Assembly: GCA_013812655.1 (NCBI GenBank)
Contig: JACCTC010000453.1
Location: 1 to 37,896 of the forward strand
DNA: 37,896 nucleotides
Reading direction: 5' to 3'
DNA from: Deltaproteobacteria bacterium
Lineage (GTDB): Bacteria; Myxococcota_A; Polyangia; Haliangiales; Haliangiaceae
The notes beneath the pieces were generated by a model. It did not search any database and was not told the DNA's origin. It saw only the letters and a program-made list of their open reading frames with translations. Position 1 is the first letter of the stretch, and each line of letters begins with the position of its first letter. Of the stretch, positions 11,405 through 23,162 are shown in pieces. The position numbers were made by a program, and so were the translations under genes.

Positions 11405-12277
11405 TCACCGGAACGCGGACGCGGGCGGCTCGCCGCAATACTCCTTGGTGGTGGTCTTCACGAGCCGATGCTGCGGACCGAACGTGTAGCGGCGCACCAG
11501 CGTACGGCGAGCGCCACCTGCGCAGGCCTGAGCCTGGTTGCTCGGCGCGGCGCTCGTATCGAACCACACCGTCGACAGCGCGAGCTTCGCCGGATTCATC
11601 GACCAGTCGCCGCCCGGCAGCGCGTACGCCGCGGTCGCATTGAAGCCGAGCGCGAGCTCGAGCTTGTCGCGCTTGAGCACCTTGCGAAACGGCGCCTCGC
11701 GCTTCGCGACCTGTGCCTTGGCGATCGCGATACCGGCGTCACAGTACTTCACGCGCACCTCGGCGATCGTGCCCGACCACATCACCAGCTCGCGACCGAT
11801 CATCACGCGGCGACGCGGCACCTGGTCATCGGGCTGCACACCTGACTTGATGATCGCGTCGTAAGTGGCGAGGCAGTTCTCCAGCGCCTGCAGATAATCG
11901 GGGCCGGTGCTCTCGCCTGCCAGCGTCGCCCACCGCTCGAATTCCTTGATCTTGCCGGCGACCTCGATCCGATCGCAGGCCATGCGAACGGCGGGCAGCG
12001 CGTGCTTGCCGCGCGGCAGATCGCGCGAGTCATCGGTCAGCTCGATCGTGCGCGACGCCGGCACGTTCGCGGCGCGCAGCTCGTCGAGCAACTTCGAGCA
12101 CGGTGCCGGGTTCAGCGCATCGAAAGCGCCATCGGCGAGTAGCCATGCGCGGGTCTCGCTGTCGCGGTACCAGGCTTGCTGGATCTCGGTCTCGAGGTTC
12201 GAGACCACCTGGTCGACATCTGCCTGCGCGGTTCCGGTCGCTGCCACCATCGCGAGAACGAACACGTGAGTCTTCAT
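11405..12277 (-). CDS. Secreted protein of unknown function
   Basis: 290 aa. A signal peptide MKTHVFVLAMVAATGTAQA is predicted to be cleaved before DVDQ. The mature protein is mainly helical, with scattered cysteines (around CSKLL, MACDR, ENCLA, KYCDAG, QACAGG and EYCGE) that could form disulfides in the periplasm. No known domain or catalytic motif is recognised. I prefer ATG 12277 over the upstream in-frame ATG 12289, because GGAGG lies 5 nt before 12277 and overlaps the other. It lies upstream of the class C hydrolase on the same strand (18-nt gap), so the two may be cotranscribed and act in the same compartment. Confidence 0.78.
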   Translation of the reverse strand: MKTHVFVLAMVAATGTAQADVDQVVSNLETEIQQAWYRDSETRAWLLADGAFDALNPAPCSKLLDELRAANVPASRTIELTDDSRDLPRGKHALPAVRMACDRIEVAGKIKEFERWATLAGESTGPDYLQALENCLATYDAIIKSGVQPDDQVPRRRVMIGRELVMWSGTIAEVRVKYCDAGIAIAKAQVAKREAPFRKVLKRDKLELALGFNATAAYALPGGDWSMNPAKLALSTVWFDTSAAPSNQAQACAGGARRTLVRRYTFGPQHRLVKTTTKEYCGEPPASAFR

Positions 12278-12355
12278 CGTTGCCTCCATTGGGCGGCCGT
12301 TGTCGGCCGGCCCCGCCGGAGGTTGCGTCGAAACTTCGCGAGGACCGGCCGGCGG

Positions 12356-12793
12356 TTAGACGACGCCCATCGTGATCGCGATTACCGCGGCGGTCACCAC
12401 GAGGATCAGCAGCACCGCGACGATCACGCCGGCGATCGAGCGACCCGGGCGGGGCTCCGGCACGGCCTGCGCTTGCTTGACCTGGCGCGCGGCCGTCCAC
12501 TCGGGGTCGAGCTCGAGCGGCGGATCGTCCTCGATCACCGGCGCGGTCATGATCTCGCCGGGCCGAAGCGCGTCTTCGTCATCCTCGAGGCGCGGACGCG
12601 GCGGTGGCGGCGGCGCGCGTGGCGGTGCGCCATCACGCTCGTCGAGCCCGACCAGCTCCGGAAGATCGAGCCCGCTGCCGAGGTCGACGGGCGCATCGGC
12701 GGCTACGAGCGCCGTGCCACACGCGGCGCACGGCGCTCCCGCGCGCGCATCCACGGCGGGCAACTTGTCGCAGCTCGGGCACGCGATCGCCAT
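12356..12793 (-). CDS. Zinc-ribbon protein with C-terminal membrane anchor
   Basis: 145 aa. The N-terminus carries two CxxC pairs, CPSC (C5, C8) and CAAC (C22, C25), a small zinc ribbon. An acidic and Pro-rich linker follows (~35-110, including PPRAPPPPPRPR). The last ~27 residues (from SIAGVIVAV) are a single hydrophobic span ending at the C-terminus. This is a tail-anchored topology with the zinc ribbon and linker in the cytoplasm. Such small proteins recur in myxobacterial genomes; the function is unknown. The ATG at 12793 is preceded by TACGCT with a 7-nt spacer, and the frame extends further upstream only as antisense shadow of fadN. Divergent from fadN. Confidence 0.83.
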   Translation of the reverse strand: MAIACPSCDKLPAVDARAGAPCAACGTALVAADAPVDLGSGLDLPELVGLDERDGAPPRAPPPPPRPRLEDDEDALRPGEIMTAPVIEDDPPLELDPEWTAARQVKQAQAVPEPRPGRSIAGVIVAVLLILVVTAAVIAITMGVV

Positions 12794-12800
12794 GCAACAC

Positions 12801-12806
12801 AGCGTA
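12801..12806 (-). promoter_or_regulatory. -10 element TACGCT, 7 nt from start (leaderless layout)
   Basis: Minus-strand TACGCT, spacer GTGTTGC, then ATG at 12793. No Shine-Dalgarno precedes the start. Confidence 0.5.
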
Positions 12807-12862
12807 CCGCGGACGCGCCGAGATCGCGCCCGCCGCCCACGGACGACCGCGAGGGGCTGCGC

Positions 12863-12868
12863 TATGGT
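12863..12868 (+). promoter_or_regulatory. -10 element TATGGT, 7 nt from fadN start (leaderless layout)
   Basis: TATGGT, spacer CCGCCGC, ATG at 12876. No TTGACA-like -35 is seen at the expected distance and there is no Shine-Dalgarno. Confidence 0.55.
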
Positions 12869-12875
12869 CCGCCGC

Positions 12876-15257
<2,382 letters not shown>

Positions 15258-15268
15258 GAGTCATTGTC

Positions 15269-16441
<1,173 letters not shown>

Positions 16442-16447
16442 TGGTTC

Positions 16448-16987
16448 ATGCTCGCCGCACTCGTCCTCGCGCTCGGGCTCGCGATGGACGCGTCTGCGGT
16501 CGCCGCCGCGCGCGGGCTCCTTGGCCGGCGCCGCGAGCTGGTGATCCTGCCGCTGCTGTTCGGCGGCTTCCAGGCCGGCATGGCAGCGCTCGGCTGGCTC
16601 CTCGGTGCGTGGGGCGGCTCCTACGTCGCGGCCTGGGATCACTGGGTCGCGTTCGGGCTGCTCGTCGTGATCGGCGGCAAGATGCTGGTCGATGCGTTAC
16701 GCGGAGACGATCACCCAGCGCCCGATCGGCCCGCCGGGCTCGGCCTCTATCTGCTGCTCGCCATCGCGACCAGCATCGATGCCGCGGCCGCCGGGATCAC
16801 GCTGCCGATGCTCGCCGCACCGCCGTGGTTCTCGCTCCTCGCGATCGGCATCGTGACCGCCGCGTGCTCGGCGCTCGGCTACCTCGCAGCCCGGCATGTC
16901 GGCGCGCGGCTCGGCAGCCGGCTCGAGGTGCTCGGCGGCCTGATCCTGATCGGGCTCGGCGTGCGCGTCCTCGTCGAGCACCTGTGA
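16448..16987 (+). CDS. mntP: MntP-type manganese efflux pump
   Basis: 179 aa inner-membrane protein with about six hydrophobic spans. The family's internal duplication is visible: LGLAMDASAVAAARG near the N-terminus (D14) and ATSIDAAAAGI at the start of the second half (D111), with acidic residues inside the membrane as in MntP (YebN, DUF204). The family exports Mn2+ and protects against manganese excess. It starts 6 nt after the fadA stop with no obvious Shine-Dalgarno and is presumably read through from the fad promoter, an unexpected partner for beta-oxidation genes. No yybP-ykoY manganese riboswitch is possible in the 6-nt gap. Confidence 0.88.
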   Translation: MLAALVLALGLAMDASAVAAARGLLGRRRELVILPLLFGGFQAGMAALGWLLGAWGGSYVAAWDHWVAFGLLVVIGGKMLVDALRGDDHPAPDRPAGLGLYLLLAIATSIDAAAAGITLPMLAAPPWFSLLAIGIVTAACSALGYLAARHVGARLGSRLEVLGGLILIGLGVRVLVEHL

Positions 16988-17010
16988 TGGCGCGCCGCGA
17001 CGAGTCGAGC

Positions 17011-17016
17011 TAGGCT
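17011..17016 (+). promoter_or_regulatory. -10 element TAGGCT, 6 nt from start (leaderless layout)
   Basis: TAGGCT, spacer CCGCGC, then GTG at 17023. No Shine-Dalgarno. The fixed spacing supports the GTG as the real start. Confidence 0.5.
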
Positions 17017-17022
17017 CCGCGC

Positions 17023-17754
17023 GTGCGTACCGTCATCATTCTTCTGAGCGCGGCGATCTGGTTCTCGACCGGCTGCAAGGACAAGCCGAAGGCCGCGCCG
17101 GCCACTGGCTCGGGCTCGCAGAAGGTCGCGACGGGCTCCGGCAGTGCCGGCAGCGCGCAGCCCAAGCAGAACGAGTTGATCCTGCCGCCGCTCACGAACA
17201 CCCCGCCGATCAAGACGACGAAGCCGCTCGACACCGCGAAGTCCAAGGAGGTCACCGAGAAGCTCGAGTTCGGTGGCTTCACCAAGGACATCCGCCGCGC
17301 GGACGACAACGGAATCGACGTTCGCTACAAGACCACCGAGCGCCCGCGCATCGCGGTCACGATCAACGCGACCAAGTGCTTCGACTGCTTGCCGATGGAG
17401 CTCGAGAAGTGGACGCCCAAGGCCGACAGCCTCAGGGTCCTGGTCGGGCCCGAGCTGCAGAACCTCCCCGACACGACGTTTGACTTCGGTGCCACCGATG
17501 TCGGCGGCACCACCGTGATGTTCTCGTATCACGTCGGCTACTCGATCAAGCCGGGCGAGACCGGCACCGGTGGCGCGTACGCGAACGCCTATGCGCTGTA
17601 CTTCAACGACGGCGTGAACATGATCCGAGTCGTCGCCGAGTACAAGGATGACGTCCCCGCCACGCGCGAGGACATGCTCAACCTCGTGCCGCGTGAAGAC
17701 CTCGAGCGCGTGGCGAAGGCGTTCTTCGACGCCTACGTCCACGCCTGGGGCTGA
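17023..17754 (+). CDS. Putative lipoprotein of unknown function
   Basis: 243 aa. MRTVIILLSAAIWFSTGC is a lipoprotein signal with Cys18 as lipidation site. A low-complexity Gly/Ser/Lys/Pro linker (~20-60) leads into a mixed alpha/beta domain with one CxxC pair (KCFDCLPM). The C-terminal half has strand-rich, aromatic segments (VMFSYHVGYSIKPG, YALYFNDGVNMIRVVAEY). No family is recognised. Translation starts at GTG, with TAGGCT 6 nt before it. Its stop is 4 nt from that of the convergent hsp20, so the two transcripts must overlap. Confidence 0.8.
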   Translation: MRTVIILLSAAIWFSTGCKDKPKAAPATGSGSQKVATGSGSAGSAQPKQNELILPPLTNTPPIKTTKPLDTAKSKEVTEKLEFGGFTKDIRRADDNGIDVRYKTTERPRIAVTINATKCFDCLPMELEKWTPKADSLRVLVGPELQNLPDTTFDFGATDVGGTTVMFSYHVGYSIKPGETGTGGAYANAYALYFNDGVNMIRVVAEYKDDVPATREDMLNLVPREDLERVAKAFFDAYVHAWG

Positions 17755-17758
17755 TCGC

Positions 17759-18214
17759 TTATTTTTTCAGCGCGATCTTGCGGGGCTTCGCTTCGGCCTT
17801 CTTGCCGACCGTCAGCGTGAGCACGCCGTTCGCGAGGTGCGCGTCGATGCGCTCGCCATCCGCCATGTCGGGCAGCGAAAAGCTGCGCGTGAAGGAACCG
17901 AACTGGCGCTCGTAGAGCGCGTAGCTCTCGCCTTCCTTGCGCTCCTCGGCCTGACGGCTCCCCGACACCGAGAGCACGTTGTTGTGCACGTTGATGTCGA
18001 GATCGCTCTCGGCGACGCCCGGGACGTCCGCCTTCAGGACGAAGGCCTCGTTGGTCTCCTTGACCTCGAAGGCCGGGGCGAACGCACTGGCCGGACGCGC
18101 ACCGAACAGCGGGTCCCACGAGAGCAGCTCGCGAGCCATGCTGAAGGGATCGCGATAGCGAACCGCCTGATTGCCACCATTGCCGTTACCGGAAGAATTA
18201 CGAACGAGAGACAT
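17759..18214 (-). CDS. Hsp20/alpha-crystallin small heat-shock protein
   Basis: 151 aa. The variable N-terminal region includes YRDPFSMARELLSWDPLFG. The alpha-crystallin domain (~50-140) shows the typical FEVKETNEAFVLKADVPG start, the NNVLSVSGSR strand and the diagnostic ANGVLTLTVGK motif. The tail ends KPRKIALKK, containing the I-x-L anchor that docks onto neighbouring subunits. It should act as an ATP-independent holdase forming oligomers. The start is fixed by AGGAGG 6 nt before the ATG. The 130-bp upstream gap contains an interrupted inverted repeat (18279-18299); I found no CIRCE element and no convincing sigma-32-type promoter. Confidence 0.95.
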   Translation of the reverse strand: MSLVRNSSGNGNGGNQAVRYRDPFSMARELLSWDPLFGARPASAFAPAFEVKETNEAFVLKADVPGVAESDLDINVHNNVLSVSGSRQAEERKEGESYALYERQFGSFTRSFSLPDMADGERIDAHLANGVLTLTVGKKAEAKPRKIALKK

Positions 18215-18220
18215 GGGAAT

Positions 18221-18226
18221 CCTCCT
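18221..18226 (-). promoter_or_regulatory. Strong Shine-Dalgarno of hsp20
   Basis: Reverse complement AGGAGG, 6 nt before the ATG at 18214. This contrasts with the neighbouring leaderless-type genes and implies a transcript with a real 5' leader. Confidence 0.75.
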
Positions 18227-18278
18227 GTGTAGGGAGAAGGGTTGAATTGGCAACCCACTCGATAACCACCTAGGCGCC

Positions 18279-18299
18279 GCGCGCAACGGGTTGACGCGC
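18279..18299. repeat. Inverted repeat upstream of hsp20, possible operator
   Basis: GCGCGCAAC and GTTGACGCGC face each other across two bases; the arms match apart from one extra base. With so short a loop it is more likely a dimer-binding site than an RNA hairpin. It lies about 65-85 bp before the hsp20 start. Confidence 0.35.
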
Positions 18300-18344
18300 G
18301 CCTCGACGGTGATTACGCGGGCGGTTTCGGCCCTCGCTTTTCGG

Positions 18345-19229
18345 TCAGGTCCCGAACAGCACGCGCACGTAACACCGCGGCTTGCCGTCGTCACCGGCGA
18401 CCAGGCCGGCGGCGCCGGGGAGGCCGCCCGCGTCGAACAGGCGGACCTGCGAGTGCACGCGATCGCCGGCGAAGCAGGGCTTGCGGTAGGCGATGTCGAC
18501 GGCCCGCGAGCGGACGGTCATCCGCTCCCCGGCGGTGGCGAGCCTGCGCTGCGCGGCGTCGAGGAAGACGCGAATGTAGACGAGCGAGTTGACGTGCTGG
18601 TTCGAGTCCGTCTGATCGAGCGTGAACACGATCGGCGTCGGATCGGGCGCGAGGTCGTCGAGCCAGCGCGCGTTGGCTGGCAGGGCGCCCGCGCTCGTCG
18701 GGGCCGGGAACTCGTAGCGCGCCTCCGGGATCTCCGGATAGCCCGCGACGTCAAAGCGGGTGACGCGGCGCTGGTCGGGCGGCGCGAGTGGACGGGTGAA
18801 CGTGTGTTCGGCGAACAGCCGGCCAGCCGGGACGAGCGCGCCGTCGGCCTGGCGGGGCCCTACCCGGCCCGCCATGCCGCGGACGTCGGACCAGATCAGC
18901 AGGAAGAGCCGGGTGACCCCGTCGCCATCGCGCGCGTGGGCGAGCTCGAAGCCGGCGTGAGTCTCGATCGGGCGGTCGACGCGGATCGGCTGGTCGAGCG
19001 TCGACAGCGTGAGCCGCGTCAGGATCGGCATCACGCCGGTCGCGAGCGCGTTGCGGGCGCCCTCGTGCTTCACGAGCGTGGTCCGCCAGAGCCCGCTCAG
19101 CGTCGGCGGCAGCGCGATCGGCATGATCCGGCCGTCCTGCGCGAGGTCCTCGTATCGCAGCTCGGACGCCACCGTCGCGGACTGCGCGGGCGCGAACTGC
19201 GGCGCCGGCGGATGAGGGAACTGCATCAC
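18345..19229 (-). CDS. Double-hotdog acyl thioesterase-like protein
   Basis: About 295 aa. Two hotdog-like halves are visible. The second contains the signature [17 protein letters not shown] (around 207-224), in which D-x-N-x-H-V-N is the classic acyl-ACP/acyl-CoA thioesterase helix. It is followed by the strand segments [20 protein letters not shown]. The first half (around 55-120) carries strands but no equivalent motif. This resembles plant FatA-like and bacterial acyl-ACP thioesterases; the substrate is unknown, though many lipid-oxidation genes are nearby. I place the start at GTG 19229, immediately before ATG 19226, because TACATT then ends 6 nt upstream as at other genes here. Confidence 0.75.
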   Translation of the reverse strand: MMQFPHPPAPQFAPAQSATVASELRYEDLAQDGRIMPIALPPTLSGLWRTTLVKHEGARNALATGVMPILTRLTLSTLDQPIRVDRPIETHAGFELAHARDGDGVTRLFLLIWSDVRGMAGRVGPRQADGALVPAGRLFAEHTFTRPLAPPDQRRVTRFDVAGYPEIPEARYEFPAPTSAGALPANARWLDDLAPDPTPIVFTLDQTDSNQHVNSLVYIRVFLDAAQRRLATAGERMTVRSRAVDIAYRKPCFAGDRVHSQVRLFDAGGLPGAAGLVAGDDGKPRCYVRVLFGT

Positions 19230-19235
19230 GGGTCG

Positions 19236-19241
19236 AATGTA
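19236..19241 (-). promoter_or_regulatory. -10 element TACATT, 6 nt from start (leaderless layout)
   Basis: Minus-strand TACATT, spacer CGACCC, then GTG at 19229. It lies only 7 bp from the divergent hexamer of hrpB. Confidence 0.45.
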
Positions 19242-19248
19242 CAAGGTG

Positions 19249-19254
19249 TACGGT
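19249..19254 (+). promoter_or_regulatory. -10 element TACGGT, 7 nt from hrpB start (leaderless layout)
   Basis: TACGGT, spacer TCGCGCC, then GTG at 19262. TGTAC occurs in both hexamer regions (19238-19242 and 19247-19251). Confidence 0.5.
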
Positions 19255-19261
19255 TCGCGCC

Positions 19262-21829
19262 GTGCTCGCCGCGTTACCGATCGATGACGTCCTGCCGCAG
19301 CTCGTGGCGGCGGTGCGCGATCGGCGCGTGGCCGTGCTCGTCGCGCCGCCGGGTGCGGGCAAGACGACGCGCGTGCCGGGTGCGTTGCGCGACGCCGGCG
19401 TGGTGACCGGCGAGATCGTCGTGTTGCAGCCGCGACGGCTCGCGGCCCGGCTCGCGGCGACGCGGGTGGCGAGCGAGCGGCGGGTCGAGCTCGGCGGCGA
19501 GGTCGGCTACGAGGTGCGCTTCGATCGCAAGGTCAGCGCCGCGACCCAGATCCGCTTCGTCACCGAGGGCGTGCTGACGCGGCGGCTGCTCTCGGATCCC
19601 GAGCTGCGCGGCGTCGGCTGCGTGATCATCGACGAGTTCCACGAGCGGCACCTCGACGGCGATCTCGCGCTCGCCTTGGTCGCGCGGCTGCGCGAGCGGC
19701 GCCCCGAGCTCGCGCTGGTCGTGATGTCGGCGACGCTCGATGCCGAGCCGGTGGCGGCGTACCTCGGTGACGCAGCGCCGGCGCCGGACGGCGCGCCGGC
19801 TCCGATCATCCGCTCCGAGGGCCGCGTGTTTCCGGTGACCGTCGAGCACCTCGATCAGCCCGACGATCGTCACCTCGGCAAGCAGATCGCGGGCGCGGTG
19901 CGGCGGATCGCGCAGGCCAACCTCGACGGTGACGTGCTCGTGTTCCTGCCGGGCGCGGGCGAGATCCGGCGTGCTACCGAGGACCTCGCGGACGTCGCGG
20001 CGACGTTCGATCTCGCGGTGCTACCGCTGCATGGCGACCTCACCGTCGACGAGCAGGACCGCGCGGTGAAGCCGGCGAAGCAGCGCAAGGTGATCCTGTC
20101 GACGAACGTCGCCGAGACCTCGGTCACGATCGACGGCGTGGTGTGCGTGATCGACAGCGGACTCGCGCGGATCGCCCGGCACTCGCCGTGGTCCGGGTTG
20201 CCGTCGCTGCAGATCGAGCCGGTGAGCCGCGCGAGCTGTGCGCAGCGAGCTGGGCGCGCGGGCCGCACGCGACCGGGCCGGGTCGTTCGCCTCTACACGA
20301 AGCACGATCACGACACCCGCCGCGCGTTCGAGGTGCCCGAGATCGGCCGCACCGATCTCGCCGGCGCCGCGCTCGAGCTCCACGGTGCAGGTCTCGCCGG
20401 CCTCGGCGCGCTGCGCTGGTACGAGGCACCACCCGCGGTCGCGGCGGCGGCGGCCGAAGAGCTGCTCGCCCGCCTCGGTGCGATCGCGGACGGCACGATC
20501 ACCGCGCTCGGCCGGCGCATGCTGCGATTCCCGGTGCACCCGCGGCTCGGACGCATCGTGTGCGAGGCCGAGGGTCGCGGCGTCGCGAAGGAGGCATGCG
20601 TGATCGCCGCGCTCGTCGGTGCGCGCGAGCTGCGGCTCGAGCGGCGCGGTCCACAGGGCGCCGCGAAGATCTCGGCGCCGTCGGATCTGATCGAGGATCT
20701 CGATGCGCTGCTCGATGCCCGCAGTCACCACCTCCGCGCGGACCGGCTGCGCCGCGATGGGCTCGACATCGCGACCGCGCACACCGTCGACAAGACCGCG
20801 AAGCAACTCGAGCGCATTGCGCGCGACGAGCGCCCGGCGCCAGCGAGCGACGAGGATGTCGATCGCGAGCTGCAGATTGCGATCCTGAGCGGGTTTCCCG
20901 ATCGCGTCGGCAAGCGCCGATCACCGCGGTCCGCCGACATCGTCTTCGCGGGTGGTGGCAGCGGCACGCTCGCGGCGAGCTCGGCCGTGGTCGATGCCGA
21001 GCTGATGGTCGCGGTCGATGTCGCCGAGACCGGGGCGCGCGGCGCGGCGAGCCGCGTGCAGATCCGGCGGGCCAGCGCGATCGAGGCCTCGTGGCTGCTC
21101 GACCTCTACCTCGATCGGATCGAGGAGCGCGACGAGCTGGTGTGGAACGCGCAGAAGAACCGCGTCGAGCGCATCGTCCAGATGACGTACGACGGCCTCG
21201 CGATCGACGAGCAGCGTGACGTCGAGGGTGCGCGCCGTGCGGGCCGCCCCGCCGCCGAGCTGCTCGCGCGCCAGGCGATCGCTGCGGGGATCGAGAAGTT
21301 CGTCGATCGCGACGAGCTCGCGCAGTGGCGGGCGCGGGTCACGCTCGTCGCGAAGGTCGCGCCGAACAGCGGGCTCGTCGCGCCGACCGACGACCACCTC
21401 GCCGAGGTGATCGGCCGCGCGTGCGAGGGCGCGATCTCGTTCGAGGAGCTACGCAAGTCGAGCCTGCTCGCCCTGCTCGATGCCGGCCTCGGCGAACACC
21501 GCGCGCTCGTCGATCGGCTCGCACCGACACACCTCGGCCTGCCCCGCCGCCGCCGCGTCGAGATCCACTACGAGCTCGACCAGCCGCCGTGGATCGCCTC
21601 GCGCATGCAAGACTTCTTCGGACTCGCGCGTGCCCCCGCGGTCGGTGACGGGCGCGTGCCGCTCGTGCTCCATCTCCTCGCGCCGAACCAGCGCCCCGTC
21701 CAGGTCACGCAGGACCTCCCCGGCTTCTGGGTCAAGCACTATCCTGGATTACGGAAGCAGCTGATGCGCCGGTATCCGAAACACGCGTGGCCCGAGGATC
21801 CGACGGCGCTGATCGACGGTGAGCGGTGA
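19262..21829 (+). CDS. hrpB: ATP-dependent DExH-box helicase HrpB
   Basis: 855 aa. RecA domain 1 has Walker A PPGAGKTT (29-36), DEFH box (124-127) and motif III SAT. RecA domain 2 has [27 protein letters not shown] and [12 protein letters not shown]. The HrpB-specific C-terminal region ([12 protein letters not shown] through HAWPED) is complete and the length fits the family (about 810-850). HrpB is a DEAH/RHA-type helicase of uncertain physiological substrate, usually assumed to act on RNA or nucleoprotein. The GTG start is set by TACGGT 7 nt upstream. The downstream TIGR02996 gene begins 7 nt after the stop and is probably cotranscribed. Confidence 0.95.
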   Translation: MLAALPIDDVLPQLVAAVRDRRVAVLVAPPGAGKTTRVPGALRDAGVVTGEIVVLQPRRLAARLAATRVASERRVELGGEVGYEVRFDRKVSAATQIRFVTEGVLTRRLLSDPELRGVGCVIIDEFHERHLDGDLALALVARLRERRPELALVVMSATLDAEPVAAYLGDAAPAPDGAPAPIIRSEGRVFPVTVEHLDQPDDRHLGKQIAGAVRRIAQANLDGDVLVFLPGAGEIRRATEDLADVAATFDLAVLPLHGDLTVDEQDRAVKPAKQRKVILSTNVAETSVTIDGVVCVIDSGLARIARHSPWSGLPSLQIEPVSRASCAQRAGRAGRTRPGRVVRLYTKHDHDTRRAFEVPEIGRTDLAGAALELHGAGLAGLGALRWYEAPPAVAAAAAEELLARLGAIADGTITALGRRMLRFPVHPRLGRIVCEAEGRGVAKEACVIAALVGARELRLERRGPQGAAKISAPSDLIEDLDALLDARSHHLRADRLRRDGLDIATAHTVDKTAKQLERIARDERPAPASDEDVDRELQIAILSGFPDRVGKRRSPRSADIVFAGGGSGTLAASSAVVDAELMVAVDVAETGARGAASRVQIRRASAIEASWLLDLYLDRIEERDELVWNAQKNRVERIVQMTYDGLAIDEQRDVEGARRAGRPAAELLARQAIAAGIEKFVDRDELAQWRARVTLVAKVAPNSGLVAPTDDHLAEVIGRACEGAISFEELRKSSLLALLDAGLGEHRALVDRLAPTHLGLPRRRRVEIHYELDQPPWIASRMQDFFGLARAPAVGDGRVPLVLHLLAPNQRPVQVTQDLPGFWVKHYPGLRKQLMRRYPKHAWPEDPTALIDGER

Positions 21830-21836
21830 GCGAACC

Positions 21837-22988
21837 GTGAGCGACGCGGCTGACTTCATGGTGCAGATCCTCGCCGAGCCCGACGACGATCGGCCCCGCA
21901 TGGTCTTCGCCGACTGGTTGATGCAGCACGGTGATCCGCGCGGCGAGCTGATCGCGGTGCAGTGCCGGCTCGCGCGCCACGCCACCAAGCACGAGGATGT
22001 CGGGCCACTGGCGCCGCTCGAGAGCCGCGAGCGAGCGCTCCTCAAGGCCTACGGCCCGGCATGGACGATCGACGCCGAGACCCGGCTCAAGTTCTGGGGT
22101 GAGTTCGGATTCCGGCGCGGGTTCATCGAGAGCCTGACGTTCAACGGCGGGTACGAGGGCGCGGTCGATCGCGTGCGCGTCGCGGCACCACTCCTCCGCG
22201 CGCTGTCCGTGCTGACGCTCGACGAGCTCGCGGCCTCGCCCGCACTCGACGGGATCGAGGAGATCACGATCCGCAGCGAGCACCTCAAGATCCGCGAGCT
22301 CGACGCGCTCGCCGCTTCGCCCCACGCTGCGGATCTGCGACGGCTCGGCTTCGTCTACGGCAACCCGTCCCAGAAGGAGCTGTTCGCGCTGATCGCGCTG
22401 CCACTCCCGCTCGACGAGCTCGCGATGGGGTTCTACGGCGAGCCGTTCTACGGGCGCCTCGCGCTCGAGCACCTCGCGAAGACACCGGTCCGTGCGTCGC
22501 TCCGGACGCTGCGGATCCGCTGGCTGCGACGCCTCGGCTTCATTCGCGAGCTCGGCGCGGCGCTGCCGAACCTCGAGACGCTGCAGCTCGAGAGCGCCGA
22601 TCTGTCCGCCGACGACATCCACGCGATCGTGCGCGGCTTCCCGAAGCTGGTGTCGCTCGATCTCGCGGACAACGTGCAGCGCATCGAGACGCTCGATCTC
22701 GCGCGCCTCCTCGACGACGCGCCGAACCTCCGCCGGCTCCGGCTCTGCACGCTCGGCCTCGGTGACGCGCACGCGATCGCGATCGCCGAGTCACCGGCCG
22801 CGAGCCGTCTCGTGCAGCTCGATCTCGCGACCAACAAGATCGGCGATGCCGGCGCATTCGCGATCGCGAAGAGCGAGCACTTGCGAAATCTGCGTCGCCT
22901 CGGGCTCGCGGCGAACGCGATCGGCCACGATGCAAAGCAAGCGCTCGGTCGCGCGCCCTACCTGGGCGAGACGTTGATCGAGATCTAG
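21837..22988 (+). CDS. TIGR02996-domain protein with leucine-rich repeats
   Basis: 383 aa. The N-terminal ~45 residues match the TIGR02996 signature: ILAEPDDDRPRMVFADWL followed by GDPRGELIAVQ. The family is expanded in Myxococcota and Planctomycetes. From ~140 onward the protein is a string of degenerate ribonuclease-inhibitor-like leucine-rich repeats, for example LRTLRIRWL, LETLQLESADLS, LVSLDLADN and LVQLDLATNKIGDAGA. This implies a curved protein-binding scaffold; no partner is known. I use GTG 21837 rather than the in-frame GTG 21819, which would overlap the hrpB end. The sister gene at 31471-32577 has the same core. Confidence 0.85.
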   Translation: MSDAADFMVQILAEPDDDRPRMVFADWLMQHGDPRGELIAVQCRLARHATKHEDVGPLAPLESRERALLKAYGPAWTIDAETRLKFWGEFGFRRGFIESLTFNGGYEGAVDRVRVAAPLLRALSVLTLDELAASPALDGIEEITIRSEHLKIRELDALAASPHAADLRRLGFVYGNPSQKELFALIALPLPLDELAMGFYGEPFYGRLALEHLAKTPVRASLRTLRIRWLRRLGFIRELGAALPNLETLQLESADLSADDIHAIVRGFPKLVSLDLADNVQRIETLDLARLLDDAPNLRRLRLCTLGLGDAHAIAIAESPAASRLVQLDLATNKIGDAGAFAIAKSEHLRNLRRLGLAANAIGHDAKQALGRAPYLGETLIEI

Positions 22989-23042
22989 ACGATCGCGAGC
23001 CGCTGTCATCCCGGCCCGGCATGGGGTGGCGGGTCTTGCACA

Positions 23043-23082
23043 CCTGGAGACCCGAGCCCCCAGGCCAGTGGGGTCGCCACTG
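23043..23082. other. Two adjacent short hairpins in the 174-nt gap after the LRR gene
   Basis: CCTGG/CCAGG (23043-23047, 23060-23064) and CAGTGG/CCACTG (23066-23071, 23077-23082, 5-nt loop) lie one after the other downstream of the stop at 22988. Neither has a T-tract, so they are at most Rho-type or RNA-stabilising hairpins. Nothing else is recognisable in 22989-23162. Confidence 0.3.
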
Positions 23083-23162
23083 CACAAGTGCGTGGATCAA
23101 CGTGATCGGCACTACCGCCGCGCCGCGTTGCATGCGGCCTTCTCGTTGCACCTACGTCGGAC

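Noticed and set aside
17753..17777. GATCGC / GCGATC inverted repeat with a T-rich loop as a terminator
   Set aside because: The T-run is the loop, not the tail, and on the other strand it is the Lys-Lys-stop end of hsp20.
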